Shown: positions 25,061 through 37,440 of the stretch, piece after piece
How positions within the stretch are numbered: position 1 is the first letter of the stretch
How the letters are laid out: every line of letters starts with the position of its first letter
Source: Stomoxys calcitrans
Lineage: Eukaryota > Arthropoda > Insecta > Diptera > Muscidae
NCBI RefSeq assembly: GCF_963082655.1
Contig: NC_081553.1
Location: 64,356,392-64,420,391 of the forward strand
Direction: 5' to 3'
Length of the DNA stretch: 64,000 nt
Made by a program: the position numbers and the translations under genes
The notes under the pieces: generated by a model
What the model saw: only the letters and a program-made list of their open reading frames with translations
What the model was told of the DNA's origin: nothing
The model's database searches: none

Positions 25061-26654
25061 CTTCTCGAGCTCCAACCACAAATTCAACTCAATGGCAGCA
25101 TAAAACTAGAATACAAGTCCTGTAGGCATTTAATTTATGTGTCACAAAAAAAAAAAAATTACTGCTACGGATCCTGCCAAGGAGGAGTGGTGACCCAGGA
25201 ATCAGAGGTAAACTGGTCTTTACAGCTGCTTGACTATATGCGGTTCCAGTAAGCTGGATCTTAGTTCAATAATGAAATCAAGAAGGGACGAGACTTCCAA
25301 CAGTGTAAAGTTTTTCTATCGAAAGTGATTACCTCTGTGCCCTGGCTCAGCTCAGCACCTCAGCACCTCTTTCAATTCAAGTGAGATTTTATGCCACACC
25401 AAATACAAATGCTGCAAAAACTTCAACCACGAATGTGAAGTCAAATCACGAAGATGATTAACGAACAGACGACCGAGAAGCGAAAACCAAGTTGCAGCAC
25501 ACAGAACAGACAGCAAAAGTGAAAAATTTTCAAGTCCAAGTCCAAGGGCATTTTAAAGGGTGATGGCAATGGTGGCAAAGACAGCGAGAGAGAGAACGAG
25601 AGCAAAGCAATATGGGCTGTAAAGAACAACAGCCCAGAGGAGCAAACTTAGGTGGCAACTTCACACAAAAACACAAAACACTCAGCAGGAATGTTGTAAA
25701 GCTTCAAATGGTGCAACAACTCTAAAAAATCTGCAGTTGGACTGATGTTGCAACAAATGCTGCTGTGCTGACGCAGCTAATGCCACAAGGTTATTATCAG
25801 TGTGCTGCCACATTGCCACGCTAACGTTTGCTGCACTGCCTGCATGTTTGATGTGGCGGCGTTGCCATTGATGTGAAAAGATTACGTGGCATGTCTGCTG
25901 CAACGTGGTAATGGAGTTTTTTTTTTTGCAGGATGACGACAGACTTGCATGCTTAAACACACATACATATGGAGTCACCAGAGAATCACCGAGCACTCCA
26001 AAGAGAGACAGAGGCAAAGCATACAAAAAGAAACCTGTGCTGTGCAACCGTGTATTTGAAATTGAAGTTTGCTGCCTGTCCCCTGTCCGTCCGGCCGCCT
26101 GTTTGCTCGTTCGCTCATTCGTAGTCCCAAACCAGACCCAGACCTTGAAAACAACTTCTACTTGTTATGTACACATTCTATATAGCATGGATGGATGTTT
26201 GCATGGATGTTTGTGTATATATGTATGTGTGAATATCTACGCCTGCTTGTATAGATCCATGGATGGGATGGGTTGCATTGGGATGGGTTGTTTGTTTGTA
26301 TGCAGATACTAATTCCCAGTTTTTTTTTGGTTTGCTGTTTTTCCTTTGCTTGAGTAGTTTTGCAGCAGAGAGTTGTATGTCGGTATGTCTGATGTTTGCG
26401 AAATGAATGGATGGCTGCTTGTATATAAGTTTTAATATTAGGGTGGATCGTATGGAGCGAATCCAAACAGGTAAATAATTGATTACCCATAATCCCATGA
26501 TGGCACCCTCATAGCGAAGCATTGACATTGTTTCGAGGATCGTTTCCAGCTCCTCCTTATACCCACAAACCCTGCGAAAGCCACCACTCCCTGTGTCCAG
26601 CATGAGATCAGTAAATTGTCATTGCGGCGCCCAGTAAATACCGCTATTGAGATC
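25061..26654. other. Mostly unique block with simple-sequence patches
   Basis: No TE family recognised. It contains an A run at about 25146-25158, GAGAGAGA-rich sequence near 25583-25600, TGCTGC-rich sequence at 25740-25910 and ATGGATGG-type runs at 26185-26300. A minus-strand frame at about 26440-26603 (MLDTGSGGFRRVCGYKEELE...) has no recognisable domain; only its first part is free of low-complexity sequence. Possibly host intergenic or intronic DNA. Confidence 0.5.
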
Positions 26655-26687
26655 GTGTTCTCTTAGGTTAGATTGAAAAAGAGGCTG

Positions 26688-26741
26688 CGGATCCTAATCC
26701 GCCCCATGCCACTATGGACATACACCTAAGCCAGTAATCGT
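26688..26741 (+). repeat. Short dispersed repeat, copy 1
   Basis: GATCCTAATCCGCCCCATGC and CTATGGACATACACCTAAGC match, in reverse orientation with a few changes, the segment at 43175-43227. It is probably the tail of an unidentified retroelement. Confidence 0.6.
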
Positions 26742-26803
26742 CATTTAAATACTAAATACGTGTTCTCTGAGTCCCAGGTTGAAGGATGCAATTTCGTCTG
26801 CTA

Positions 26804-27014
26804 ACATTTCATTAAGGAACGGGATGAAACTTTTCATGTGTCAATGAGTGCTATCCGATACAAGCTTAAGCTTAGTGATAAAGGATCTCCTTTATTACTG
26901 CCGAGTCCTATCGGCACGCAACACCACTTTTACGAGACGTTTCTACCTGCCTTCTATGGATGGCATAGTTCCCCATAAGTCGCACCACAATGTCGCCGGC
27001 ATTAAGAGGGGATA
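26804..27014 (-). mobile_element. tRNA-derived SINE, copy c, 5'-truncated
   Basis: Reverse-strand tail and body (CATTAAGGAACGGG, TCAATGAGTGCTATCCGAT, GCCGGCATTAAGAGGGGATA). The tRNA-like head is absent. It abuts a HINE that starts at 27025. Confidence 0.7.
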
Positions 27015-27024
27015 TCCGATACAT

Positions 27025-29112
27025 TTTTTATACCCACCACCGTGCGATAGGGGCCACATTCATTTAGTCATTCCGTTTGCAACATATCGAAATATCAGTT
27101 TCCGACCCTACAAAGCATATATATTTCGGATCGTCGTAAAATTCTTAATTCTAAGACGACTTAACGATGTCCCTGTGTCTGTCCGTCCGACTGTTGTAAC
27201 CACTCTAGAGCCTTCAAAATTTAGATTTTGAGCTGAAATTTGGCACAGATACGTCTTTTTGAGGCACGCTGGTTAAGTTCTTGAACGGGCCAAATCGGAC
27301 CATATTTGGATATAGCTGCTATATAGACCGATTTTCCGATAAAGGGTCTAATGCCCATAAAAACTTTTTTTTTAACCGATTTTGTTGAAATTTGAAACAG
27401 TGGGTAGTTTAAAATAATATGGTTAAGTTCGAACTATATTTAGATATAGCTGTCATATAGACCGATCTCCCGATAAAGGGTCTCGAGGCCATAAAAGCTT
27501 TATTTATTACCCGATTTCGCTGAAATTTAAAACAGTGGGTTATTTTAAGCCTCCTGACGTAAATATGGTTCAGATCGGACTATATTTAGATATAGCTGCC
27601 ATATAGACCGATCTCCCGATAAAGGGTCTGAAGGCCGTAAAAGCTTTATTTTTTACCCGATTTCGATGAAATTTAAAACAGTGGGTTATTTTAAGCCTCT
27701 TGACATCTGACGTAAATATGGTTCAGATCGGACTATATTTAGATATAGCTGTCATATAGACCGATCTCCCGATAAAGGGTCTCGAGGCCATACAAGCTTT
27801 ATATATTACCCGATTTCGCTGAAATTTAAAACAGTGGGTTATTTTAAGCCTCCCGACATCTGACCTAAATATGGATTAGATCGGTCCATATTTAGATATA
27901 GCTATCATATAAACCGATATCCCCATAAAGGGTCTGAAGTTCATAAAAGCTTTATATATTACCCGATTTCGCTGAAATTTGCAACAGCGGGTTATTTTAA
28001 GCCTCTCGACATCTAACGTAGATATCGTTTAAATCGGACTATATTTAGATATAGCCGTCATATAGACCGATCTCCCGATAAAGGGTCTGAAGACCATAAA
28101 AGCTGTATATATTACCCGATTTCGCTGAAATTTAAAAATGTGGGTTATTTTAAGCCTCCCGACATCTGACGTAGATATCGTTTAGATATCGTTTAGATAG
28201 TAGATATCCTCCCGATAGAGGATCTGAAGGCCATAAAAGCTTTATTTTTGATCCGATTTCGTTGAAATATTGATCTGTGAGTTATTTTTTACCCTCCTGA
28301 TACCCAATATGGTACAGATCGGGCTATATTTAGGTATAGCTGTCATATAGACCGATCTGCCGATAAAGGCTCTGAAGCCCATAGAAGCCTTTTTTTTTAA
28401 CCGATTTCGCTAAAATTTTAAACAGAGATTTATTTTTAGCCTTCTGATACCCGACCTAAATATGATACAGATCGGGCTATATTTGGATATAGCTTGCATA
28501 TAGACCGATCTGCCGATAAAGGCTCTGAAGTCCATAGAAGCCTTATTTTTCAAGCGATTTCGCTAAAATTTTAAACAGTGAGTTAAATATAGTTCAGATT
28601 GGACTATATTTGGATATAGCTACCATATAGACCGATTGGCCGATAAGGGGTCTGAAGCCAATAAAAGCTTTATTTAATACCCGATTTTGCTGAAATTTGA
28701 AACAGTGAGTAGGTTAAGATTTTCCAAAATCCGACCTAAATATAATTCAGATCGAACTATAGTTAGATATATGTAGCTCCCATATAGACGGACCCGCCGA
28801 TAAGGGGACTGAAGCCCACAAAAGTGAAACAGTGAGTTTTTCTGAGCGCCGCGATATCCGACCTTAATATGGTTCAGATCGGTTTATAATTGGATATATC
28901 TGCCAAAGACACCAATATTTTGTTCTACAAAATTGAATAGTGACATAAATATTAGACCACTCAATGTCCGTGTCTAATTTGGGTGCTTAAGTTATCCAAT
29001 TTTCACTGGATTGTAACGAAATGGGATTGACATACATATATACCCGAGGTGGTGGGTATCCAAAATTTAACCTGGTCGAACTGAATGCCGTCCCGGCCGA
29101 ACTTAATGCCTT
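27025..29112 (+). mobile_element. HINE-like element with about 11 internal repeats
   Basis: It starts TTTTTATACCCACCACCGTG and includes a CATATATATTTCGGATCGTC block and a short GTCY tract near 27177-27190. It ends with GAGGTGGTGGGTATCC and a duplicated, imperfect hairpin end (CCTGGTCGAACTGAATGCC, then CCCGGCCGAACTTAATGCC). Internal units such as TCATATAGACCGATCTCCCG recur every 146-153 bp, and one unit near 28150-28210 is partly deleted. It lacks coding capacity. Confidence 0.8.
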
Positions 29113-30003
29113 GAATGTCGTCAATGACGGACATTCTAACCTTGGCCTTAAGGTGCCCTGCTGGTAGATTGCAATCACTCTCCATTTAACCCCCGGTGAT
29201 TCATATTCCGATGATTCTCCTTCAGTTTAACTTTTGGTCAAAATTTATTTAGACTTCGTCGAGCATTCAGTGGTGTCCCTCGCCCGCCTGATGAGCTCCG
29301 CTGAAGAGTCCTCCAACGTTTCGACCACCTTTTGAACCTGACACTAAAGAAGACACCCATAGGGGAGAATCTATTGAATCGCAGCAGTAAACATCCAGTG
29401 TACAACTCCCGTATATCGGGTTACGACAGGTGTGTAGAGCGTATTCAAGCCCCCTTTTTACCATTTTCGTTTCTTTACCTGTTATATTCCAGGTGTTTAG
29501 ATTACCGAGATAAAGTCATGTCCATGGCGCCTAGGACCGGCCCCATAAAGACACCAGTCCTTCAATTTCTGGTTAACAGCACCCTTTCTGGGAATTATAC
29601 TAAGCCCATTGCCAGTTGGCAATCTAGACAGCTTTCTGGGCACCCATCATACTATTCCGAGGCACTTGTCCAAGTTAATGGCACAACGCATAGCCATCCA
29701 ATTGTATCATTGCTCCCACTCTATCTTTGGTCTGCCCATGCTCTGGGTCCAGCTCGTTGTAGCCAAATATCATTTTCTTTATTTTTCGAAAACACCTCCC
29801 CAGGCTACATGCGTCAATTTGTTAACATGCATTTCATATGGGAAACAAAAGACCGCAGAGGCTAGCGTCACAGGCTACCGGCCTGAGAGTCCCATATGAA
29901 GTACTTATAAAATAACTTGACGCTGATTCTTGACTCTTTGATGGGGTTTAGACTTTAACTTGCAATATGTGGCCCCACTACTGGGATAAAAGACTTAACT
30001 CTA
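29113..30003. other. Unassigned, relatively GC-rich stretch
   Basis: A plus-strand frame of 177 codons (29332-29865) is the longest non-repeat frame in the window, but it has no recognisable domain, poor start context and no homologous copy here. The composition is less AT-rich than the flanks. It could be a decayed retrotransposon 5' part or an old gene fragment. I assign no function. Confidence 0.4.
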
Positions 30004-30595
30004 TTTTTATACCCACTGGGTATATGCATTTAGTTTGCAACACATTGAAATATCCCGACCAAACGATTTACGGTCCAGTTTTTAAAAATTAAGATATAGT
30101 GACACTTTGCACAGAGTCGTATTTCTTCTTTACGCAGGCTAAGTTCTTGAATGGGCCAAATTCGACTATATTTTGATGTATTTGCCATATAGGCCGATAT
30201 GGCGATTTGGGGTCTTAAGCCCATAACAGTCGAATTTTTGTCCGATTTCGCTGAAAATTTATAAAATGTGAGCTTTATTGAGGGCTCCAACATCCGACCC
30301 AAATATGGTGGCTAGATCGACTCAGAACGTCGAGACGATCAAGAATATATATATACCATATGGGGTCTTAGACGAATATTTCGAGGTGTTACAAACGGAA
30401 TGACTAGATTAGTATACCTCCATCCTATTGTGGTGGGAGGTATAAAAAGACTCAGAACGTATACAGGATAGAATTCTGCATTTTCGTGACGGATATGTCC
30501 GAAGGATACGCAGCGAAAAATCGAGGTCTACAAAACTATGGCGGTAAAGTACATTCAGAGGTCAGAGATATGGACAATTTCTAGTGATGCCAGTA

Positions 30596-30910
30596 GAGGC
30601 CACCGTAGCGCATGTCCGCCTATGACGCTGAAAGCCTGGGTTCGAATCCTGGCGAGACCATCAGAAAAAAATTTTCTACGGTGGTTTTCCCCTCCTAATG
30701 CTGGCAACATTTGTGAGGTACTATGCCATGTCAAACTTCTCTCCAAAGAGGTGTCGCACTGTGACACGCCATTTGTGAGGTACTATGCCATGTCAAACTT
30801 CTCTCCAAAGAGGTGTCGCACTGTGACACGCCGTTCGGACTCGGCTATAAAAAGATATGTGAGAAGTTGGCCTCTGTTCCTTAATGGAATGTTCATGTGC
30901 AACATTTGCA
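30596..30910 (+). mobile_element. tRNA-derived SINE, copy d
   Basis: The B box GGTTCGAATCC (30639-30649) is intact. The A-box region is collapsed to CGTAGCGCATGTCCGCC by a deletion of about 10 bp. A 62-bp tandem duplication occupies 30712-30835 (TGTGAGGTACTATGCCATGT appears twice). The segment with TCATTGAGCTTAAACTTG is deleted, as in copy e. Confidence 0.8.
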
Positions 30911-31204
30911 TTTGCAGTAGAGGTTGCCTCAGCCCTCAAGTTACCCTCTCTGGGAGGAGAGATTGTTCCATTTACTGAAAGCGCAAATACCTGGATGTTT
31001 GATGGAGAGGAAATTAAACTTCAAATCTAACATTGGAAAGGCCAGAAGGCAACTCTTGCTCTATAAATCACCAAGAGGTGCTTTGGCAAAATTTGTGGGT
31101 CTAAGCTGCGAGTCATGCACTGGCTATATAGTGCAGTTATCAGACCTATAATGCTATATGGTGTTGTGGTCTGGTGGACGGCGCCTCAAGGGTCCACCTA
31201 CTCA
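30911..31204 (+). pseudogene. Jockey-type LINE piece, late RT region
   Basis: Frame-shifted peptides resemble the region after the RT catalytic site in Jockey-clade elements: LYKSPRGALAKFVGL, and CYMVLWSGGR in the frame equivalent to MLYGVVVWWTA. It ends abruptly at the duplication boundary. Confidence 0.7.
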
Positions 31205-31530
31205 AAGTTTGTTGAGGGTTCCGACATCCGACCCAAATATGGTGCATAACGGGCCATTTTTACATACAGCTGTCATTTAGACCGATATGACGTTTTAGGG
31301 TCTTAAGCCCGTAATAGGCGCATATATTACCAGATTTCGCTGAAATTCAGAATAATGAGTTTTATTAGGCCCGTCAGGAACCGAACCAAATATGGTATAG
31401 ATTGCAACATATTTGGATATACAATAGATGCCAAATAGACCGATCTGCCGATTAAATTCATCGATGGTGCATTTTTATCAGATTTCTATAAAGTTTGCAT
31501 AGGTATGTTTAAATTATGGATATTCCAAAT

Positions 31531-33061
31531 TGTTCCCTAGTCCGAAGCCATTTTCCATCTTTTAGTTGAATTTTTTTCCGCACCACCCTAATATTCTAGG
31601 TTGTTGTTTCTCCCGTTTCTTGCTTGCATATTTTCGTATTATTGTTGCTATCATTGATATATAGAACCCGTATTTTCTGTAAATCGTTGCTGAACAGGCA
31701 ACTTTCGAGAAACAAAACACAGCAATCCAGAAGAAGAATCAACGCAATCAGCTAGCCAACAAGGCAGCCCTGCAGAGCTGCACTTCCAACCATCCATTTA
31801 TTTCTGCTGCCGCCCTTACTTCTTTCTGTCCATGCTTCTTCCATTAGTCCAAACGCTTCTCCATTCATCCATTTGTCCGTCTGTTCATCATCTAACCACT
31901 CTCGTTTTTGTTTTCAGCCAACAGAGTCTGGAACTAAGGCAATAGCTGTTGGGATGTGGTAATCTGCTGTAGCTTTTGCTCTGCCTCCACTACTGACTTG
32001 GCTTTTTTGTGGCTTCTGCAATTATTCTGCATTCTCTCTCGCATTCGCATTTGTTCTCCTTAGCGGCGGCGTCGTCGTCGTCATCGTCGTCATCGCCCTT
32101 GTGGTGTTGGTGATAATGGCCACAGGGCTTGCGGCATTTGCTGCAAACATTCAAAATTTTACTTTTGTTTGTATCATTGGGCGATTAAAAAAAAAACTCT
32201 CAATTTATCCTGAAGGAAGATAAAAACGGGTAGTACCTCACCCTGGACTCTGCGAGTTCTGCAACTTTCCTTGCAGCAGCAACGGGGGATTTGTTTTTTG
32301 TATTCATTATGGTCGCCCACTTTTTGCATTACGCTTTTATATGGTTTTCGCTTTCCTGTTTTTTTTTAGCAGCGATATTTTGTCCACAAGGAGAGAGAGA
32401 GAGAGAGTTGAAGAGAGAGAGAGAGAGAGAGAGATTCAGCAGGAGAACATACTGCTAGGACTTATGTAATTTTTTGCCTTTTCCCATTTCTTTTTTTTTC
32501 GACTATCACCTCTTCCCTCAAGCCGCCCGCTGAAAGGAAGGCCAAGGTGATGACCATGAGGAACTTGTTATTCCTGGATTTGTTGTTTTTTTTTCCTTCA
32601 ATTTTTTTTCTGACTTGTCCTTGCTTTGCTGTTTTGTTTTGGCAACGCTCATTTTAATTTGGAACATTTGCCAAGTTTTGCAAGTCTTTCAGGGTGTAGG
32701 AAGTAGTTTGGTCTTGTTTATCTCCCTCTCTGGGTGGATTTTTTCCTTTTGCCTTTGCTGAAATTGTTCATTGCTTTTCAGAGATCTTTAATGAATCTAG
32801 TGCACCATTTGATTTGATTATGGGATGTGGCAGGAAGTAACTCTAATCCTTGAATTGATGTCTGTAAAGTCCTTAATGAATGCGATTATTTTGTGGATTT
32901 GTTGTTAGCAAATGCAGGATAGTTACCATAGGGATAATTGAGGATTTGCCTAGATACGATATGAATGGATGTTGATGATGATGGCAGTATGACTAGTTTT
33001 GCAGAATGAGAGAACATGGTATTTAGCAACAAGGAGAACCCTTTTTAGGAGGTGAAGGATC
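31531..33061. other. Unique block with GA microsatellite
   Basis: No TE recognised. It is rich in T runs, TGCTGC and GTCGTCGTCATCG patches (32065-32095). An interrupted (GA)n tract lies at 32391-32434. The texture resembles fly intronic or regulatory DNA, but no exon, splice pair or promoter can be supported. Confidence 0.5.
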
Positions 33062-33245
33062 CTCCACCTTAACTTAATTTTCATAAACACCGGATTTTAA
33101 AGGTAGGCGAATGATTTTGGGCCAAATTTTGCTTGCAACCTTCTATTAACCCAAAAACATGAACTTAGGGGAACGCCCCACCCAAACGGGCATGCCCACC
33201 GATTTCGACAATATGGGTATTGAATGAAAGGCACGTGGATGGGAG
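33062..33245 (-). repeat. Fragment of TTTCATTTGAG-type array
   Basis: Reverse-strand units (CACCGGATTTTAAAGG, CGACAATATGGGTATTGAAT) about 180 bp long, similar to 1-3143 and 57488-59395. Confidence 0.65.
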
Positions 33246-33289
33246 TAACATTTATCTGTTTTAGGTGGGCTTTATTCAATATTTGGTGA

Positions 33290-33511
33290 ATGTTTGAAGT
33301 CACAGATATCTTATCCAAAATTTCAGCCAAGTCAAAAAAAAAAACGCACTCCAGATGCTCTTGTTTTACAGACAAACCAAGGGGAAAAATCCTGCGCCGT
33401 CTAATGAAGGTTTTCGAAAGTATCTTTAATAGGGCCAAAGTCACAAGGGCATCAAACGATTGGCACGTCTATAAGGCTGATCTTAGAAAATACAAGGACA
33501 AGCTGAGCAAC
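33290..33511 (+). pseudogene. Jockey-type LINE piece, endonuclease-RT linker
   Basis: The frame reads ...RRLMKVFESIFNRAKVTRAS, then DWHVYKADLRKYKDKLS. This W..Y...LRKYK pattern is characteristic of the basic linker between endonuclease and RT in Jockey-like elements. The frame ends where a HINE is inserted at 33512. Confidence 0.6.
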
Positions 33512-34602
33512 TAAAAGCGTGCTAAGTTCGGCCGGGCCAAATCGTGGAAACCCACCATCATGGATTCAAATCTGGAGATCGGTTTATATGGATGCTATAT
33601 CAGGTTATATACCGCTTTGGACCGTAATTGGCACAGTCGTTGGAAGTCTTTACAGAACACCGCATGCAAAATGTCACAATTGTGGCTTGTATGGGCTCAA
33701 GAAGTCAAATCGGTAGATCGGTTTATAAGGGAGCTATATCAGGTTATAGACCGTTTTGGACGGTACTTGGTACAGTAGTTGGAAGTTATAACGGAACACT
33801 ATATGCAATATTTCAACCAAAGCGGACAAAAATTGCGGCTTCCAGGCGCCCAAAAACTCAAATCGGTAGATCGGTTTATATGGGAGCTATATCAGGTAAT
33901 AGACCGACTTGGACCGTACTTGCCACAGTTGTTGGAAGTCGTAACACAACACTACACGCAAAATTTCAGCCAAATCGGACTAAAGTTGTGGCTTGCAAGG
34001 GCTCACGAAGTCAAATCGGCAGATTGGTTTATATTGAATCTGTATCAGGTTATAAACCGATTTGGACCGTACTTGACACAGTTTTGGAAGTCTCAACAGA
34101 ACACTACACGCAAAATTTCAGCAAAATAGGACAAAACTTGTGACTTGTAAAGGCTCAAGAAGTCAAATCGGGAGATCGGTTTATGTGGCAGCTATATCAG
34201 GTTATAGACCGATTTGGACCGTACTTGGCACAGTTGTTGGAAGTCGTAACAGAACACTATACTCAAAATTTCAGCCAAATCGGACTAAAGTTGTGGCTTG
34301 TAAGGGATCCCGAAGTCAATTCGGGAGATCGGTTTATATGGGAGCTATATCAAAATCTGAACCGATGTGGCCCATTTGCAATCCCCAACGGCCTACATCA
34401 ATACTAAGCATCCGTGCAAATTTTCAAGCCGCTAGATTTACGCGTTCGACCACTATCCTGATTTTGTCGGACGGACATGGCTAGATCGACTCAGAACGTC
34501 GAGGCGATCAAGAATATATATATACCATATGGGGTCTTCGAGTTTCGAGGTGTTACAAACGGAATGACTAGATTAGTATACCTCCATCCTACTGTGGTGG
34601 GA
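33512..34602 (-). mobile_element. HINE-like element, reverse strand, nearly full length
   Basis: It starts with the reversed hairpin end (AAAAGCGTGCTAAGTTCGGC, arm mutated to GGGCCAAAT) and has internal units (GATCGGTTTATATGGGAGC, ATATCAGGTTATAGACCG). It ends with the CGGACGGACATGG tract, TATATATATACC and GGTGGGAGGTATAAAAA. It lies directly after a LINE linker piece. The overlapping frames at 33519-34484 are repeat-derived. Confidence 0.8.
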
Positions 34603-35285
34603 GGTATAAAAAGGCTCAGAACGTATTCAGGATAGAATTCTGCATTTCGTCTGAAGGATACCCAGCGAAAAATCCTTATCTGCAAAAATATGGCGGTAAA
34701 GTACATTCAGAGGTCAGGGATATGGACAATTTCTAGTGATGCCAGTAGAGGCCACCGTAGCGCAGAGGTAAGCAAGTCCGCCTATGACGCTGAACGCCTA
34801 GGTTCGAATCCTGGCGAGACCATCAGAAAAAAATTTCAAACGGTGGTTTTCCTCTCCTAATGCTGGCAACATTTGTGAGGTACTATGCCATGTCAAACTT
34901 CTCTCCAAAGAGGTGTCGCACTGTGACGCGCCGTTCGGACTCGGCTATAAAAAAAGATATGTGAGAAGTTGGCCCCTGTTCCTTAATGGAATGGAATTCA
35001 TGTGCAAAATTTGCATTTGCAGTAGAGGTTGTCTCTGCCCTCAAGTTACCCTCTCTGGGAGGAGAGATTGTTCCATTTACTGAAAGCGCAAGTACCTGGG
35101 TGATTGCTGGCGAGGAAATTAAACTTCAAATCCAAGATTTTGGAGAGGGCAAGAAAGGCAAGAGAGCCTTTGGAAAAAATTGGGGGTTTTAACCGCATGC
35201 ACTGGCTGTATTGTGCAGTTATCAGAGCTATAATGCTATATGGTGTTGTGGTCTGGTGGACGGCACCTCAAAAGTCCATCTGCTC
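34479..35285 (+). repeat. Segmental duplication, copy 2
   Basis: Partner of 30310-31204. Here the HINE end belongs to the complete element at 33512-34602 and the LINE piece continues past 35285, so this copy looks like the source and 30310-31204 the derivative. Confidence 0.8.
34748..35014 (+). mobile_element. tRNA-derived SINE, copy e
   Basis: The A-box region GTAGCGCAGAGGTAAGCAAG is at 34757-34776 and the B box GGTTCGAATCC at 34801-34811. The body is typical, but about 50 bp between CTCGGCTATAAAAA and GATATGTGAGAAG are missing. The same deletion is present in copy d. GCAGTAGAG downstream and GCCAGTAGAG upstream could be a decayed target duplication. Confidence 0.85.
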
Positions 35286-36300
35286 ATTCGAACCCAACAG
35301 ATGGCTTGTTCGTATGCCACATTTGCACTGTGGACAACACCAACCGATGCACTAATCCGATTGGTACTTCAATATGCTTGGTGAAAGAAGGACCGGATGG
35401 TTTCAAACTAGACGGCGTTGTGAGCTTAAGGTGTACACTGAATAACTACTACTGGTCGTATTAGGAAGGTTTCCCTACAACTGCAGTGTTAATCAAGCTA
35501 ATATCCTTGCAATTAAAGAAGGCAAAGATATGGCAAAGATATATTGTCATATTGACGATTGACATACATATCTTCTCAGACAGCCACCGGAGGCCACCCT
35601 AGCGCAGAGGTTAGCATGTCCGCCTATGGCGCTGAATGCCTGGGTTCGAATCCTGGCAGGAACATCAGAAAAATTTTCAGCGGTGGTTATCTCTTCCTAA
35701 TGCTGGCGATATTTGAGAGGTACTTTGCCATGTAAAAACTTCTCCCCAAAGAGGCGTAGCTCTGCGGCACGCCGTTCTGACTCGTCTATAAGAAGAAGGT
35801 CCTTTATCATTGAGCTTAAAATTGAATCGGACAGCTCTCATTGATATATGTGAGATGTTGGCCCCAGTTTCTTCATGGAATATTCATAGACAAATTTGCA
35901 TCTTATCAGACCACCAGTCATTAAATCTCTGAGGAATGTATTTTTCAATTCAAAACTCAGATCTCGCCTTCGACTGTTGCACTCAAGAGGACAATCGAAC
36001 AGTTAAAAGTTTATCTTTTCTGGGAACCGGGCCACAACAATTTCTCAGGGAATTATATAGCAGACTAGCCTGGGAGACTGAGAACTACCTTACACATTGC
36101 GGGGGACTAAAATCTGTGGGTTTGTTTCTTGCGAGTCTTAAGGATGAAGCCCGAAGCTCAACGGACGAATGATGGTCATAAAGTGCAGGTTGTAAACGCT
36201 TCAAAATTATGTGACCCAATTTAGACTTGATTTGGTCCGACGCTTTGTTCGCTATAACAGAAACCTCAGTCATTCTGTCCTCCTTGACCGATAAATCACG
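35015..36300 (+). pseudogene. Jockey-type LINE piece: late RT and RNase H, split by a SINE
   Basis: The late RT region reads HWLYCAVIRAIMLYGVVVWW (35197-35260). RNase H pieces follow: CSVNQANILAIKE (about 35480-35520), then DIHIFSDSH (35557-35587), where a SINE interrupts the domain. After the SINE, the reading continues with SDHQSLN, LFWEPGHNN and GNYIAD (about 36015-36065), then a region resembling the element's C terminus (about 36190-36290). Several stops and frameshifts make it a pseudogene. Confidence 0.85.
35589..35899 (+). mobile_element. tRNA-derived SINE, copy f, inserted in a LINE
   Basis: Complete copy of about 311 bp. The A-box region TAGCGCAGAGGTTAGCATG is intact and the B box GGTTCGAATCC is at 35643-35653. 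It is flanked by similar sequences ATCTTCTCAGACAGCCACC (35570-35588) and ATCTTATCAGACCACC (35900-35915), read as a slightly decayed target-site duplication. Confidence 0.9.
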
Positions 36301-36320
36301 AAATTAATAGAACCAATTAA

Positions 36321-36555
36321 TTTTTGTACTCTCCACCATAGGATGGGCGGTATACTTTGGCGTGAATACTTCCTATTAGTGTGAGTTGATTGGGATTGTA
36401 AATGGGATTTAGGTCCATATTTTGATATAGCTGCCATATAAACCGATCTCGGATCTTGATTTCATCAGACTCTATAGGGCGCATTTATTAGCTAATTTGG
36501 CTGAAATTTTGCATGAAATGTTTTGGTTTTACCAACAACTGTGCCAAGTATGGTC
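36321..36555 (+). mobile_element. HINE-like fragment
   Basis: It begins TTTTTGTACTCTCCACCATA and jumps early to internal units (TGCCATATAAACCGATCTCG, GGGCGCATTTATTAGC). It lacks the GTCY tract and the hairpin end, so it is internally deleted and 3'-truncated. It lies between two LINE pieces of opposite orientation. Confidence 0.75.
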
Positions 36556-37440
36556 CAAATATGTTTAATTGCAAGGATCTTCGCTTGATACACACTGCAG
36601 TGGTCGGTTAACCTTTTCGATATGACCAGTTCTAGTTTTTCAGAGTACATCCCAAAGCCCACCTGGTTATTTAGTTGGAACTATCCGTATATAAGTCCAT
36701 GTAACTTCTGTTACCAGGAAAATCGTAATTCTATTCTATCGCCACATGGCAAAAGAGAAAGCTCCCTTAGTCTCACAGCAGTGGTCGAAGCAATTCGCCA
36801 CAATGTCCAAAGAGCTTAGGTCTAGCATTAAATTCAGTGCATCAGATGGTGTCGTCCTCAGTGGGGCTGTGGTGCACAAACAAGCCATCCTATGGATACG
36901 CTTGAGTATTGAACAGTAATTGGACTTTTGTAGCGCCGTCCACCAGACCACAACACCATATAGTATTATAGGTCTGACCACTGCAGTATATAAACAGTGC
37001 ATGACGCGCGGTTTAAACCCCGTACTTTTGCCAACGGCTCTCTTGCAGGTGTAAAGAGCAAAAGTTGTCTTTTTGCCCTTTCCAAAATGTTGGATTTAAA
37101 GTTCAATTTCCCGTCCAGCAAAACACCCCGGTATATTGCGGTTTCTGTAAATGGAACATTTTCTCCTCCCATGAAGACAAGTGCCACTGTAGGCAACTTG
37201 TATTGCCTGTTCCACAGAACTACTTCTGTCTTGCACAGAGTTACGCCTAGACCACCTTGCTGTTGCACGTAGAGCTTCCTGAAGTATATCTCCAAGAGTG
37301 CTGGGAAGATTTTCCCTAACCAGTTTACACACTTCTATCAAATGTGGAGTGTGATAGTGAATGAACTGTCATCGATATGCATAATCTGAAGCCCTTCCGA
37401 AATTCGAAGGCGCTCTTACGCTGGACAATGTTCTGTTTAA
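36556..37440 (-). pseudogene. Jockey-type LINE piece, reverse strand: late RT to RNase H start
   Basis: Reading leftwards: LVRENLPSTLGDILQ (about 37285-37330), CKTEVVLWNRQYKLP and GGENVPFTETAIY (about 37130-37230), KLNFKSNILERAK (about 37075-37115), HCLYTAVVRPIILYGVVVWW (36940-37000), NRIHRMACL-like sequence, then an eroded RNase H start with YTDSS (about 36690). Frame changes occur at least twice. It overlaps in content with 35015-35570 on the other strand. Confidence 0.85.

Larger units (their letters stand above)
30310..31204 (+). repeat. Segmental duplication, copy 1 (HINE end + SINE + LINE piece)
   Basis: Collinear with 34479-35285: reversed HINE end (GGCTAGATCGACTCAGAACG to GGTGGGAGGTATAAAAAG), an unassigned 150 bp, a SINE, then a Jockey-type LINE piece. 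It differs from copy 2 by a 62-bp internal tandem duplication and a deletion in the SINE A box. Confidence 0.85.
30004..31530 (+). mobile_element. HINE-like element interrupted by a composite insert
   Basis: The 5' part (30004-30309) begins TTTTTATACCCACTGGG with a short deletion, and runs to CAACATCCGACCCAAATATG. After the insert at 30310-31204, equivalent sequence (GACATCCGACCCAAATATGG) resumes at about 31220 and continues through TTAGACCGATATGACG units until it fades near 31500-31530. No 3' hairpin end remains. Confidence 0.65.
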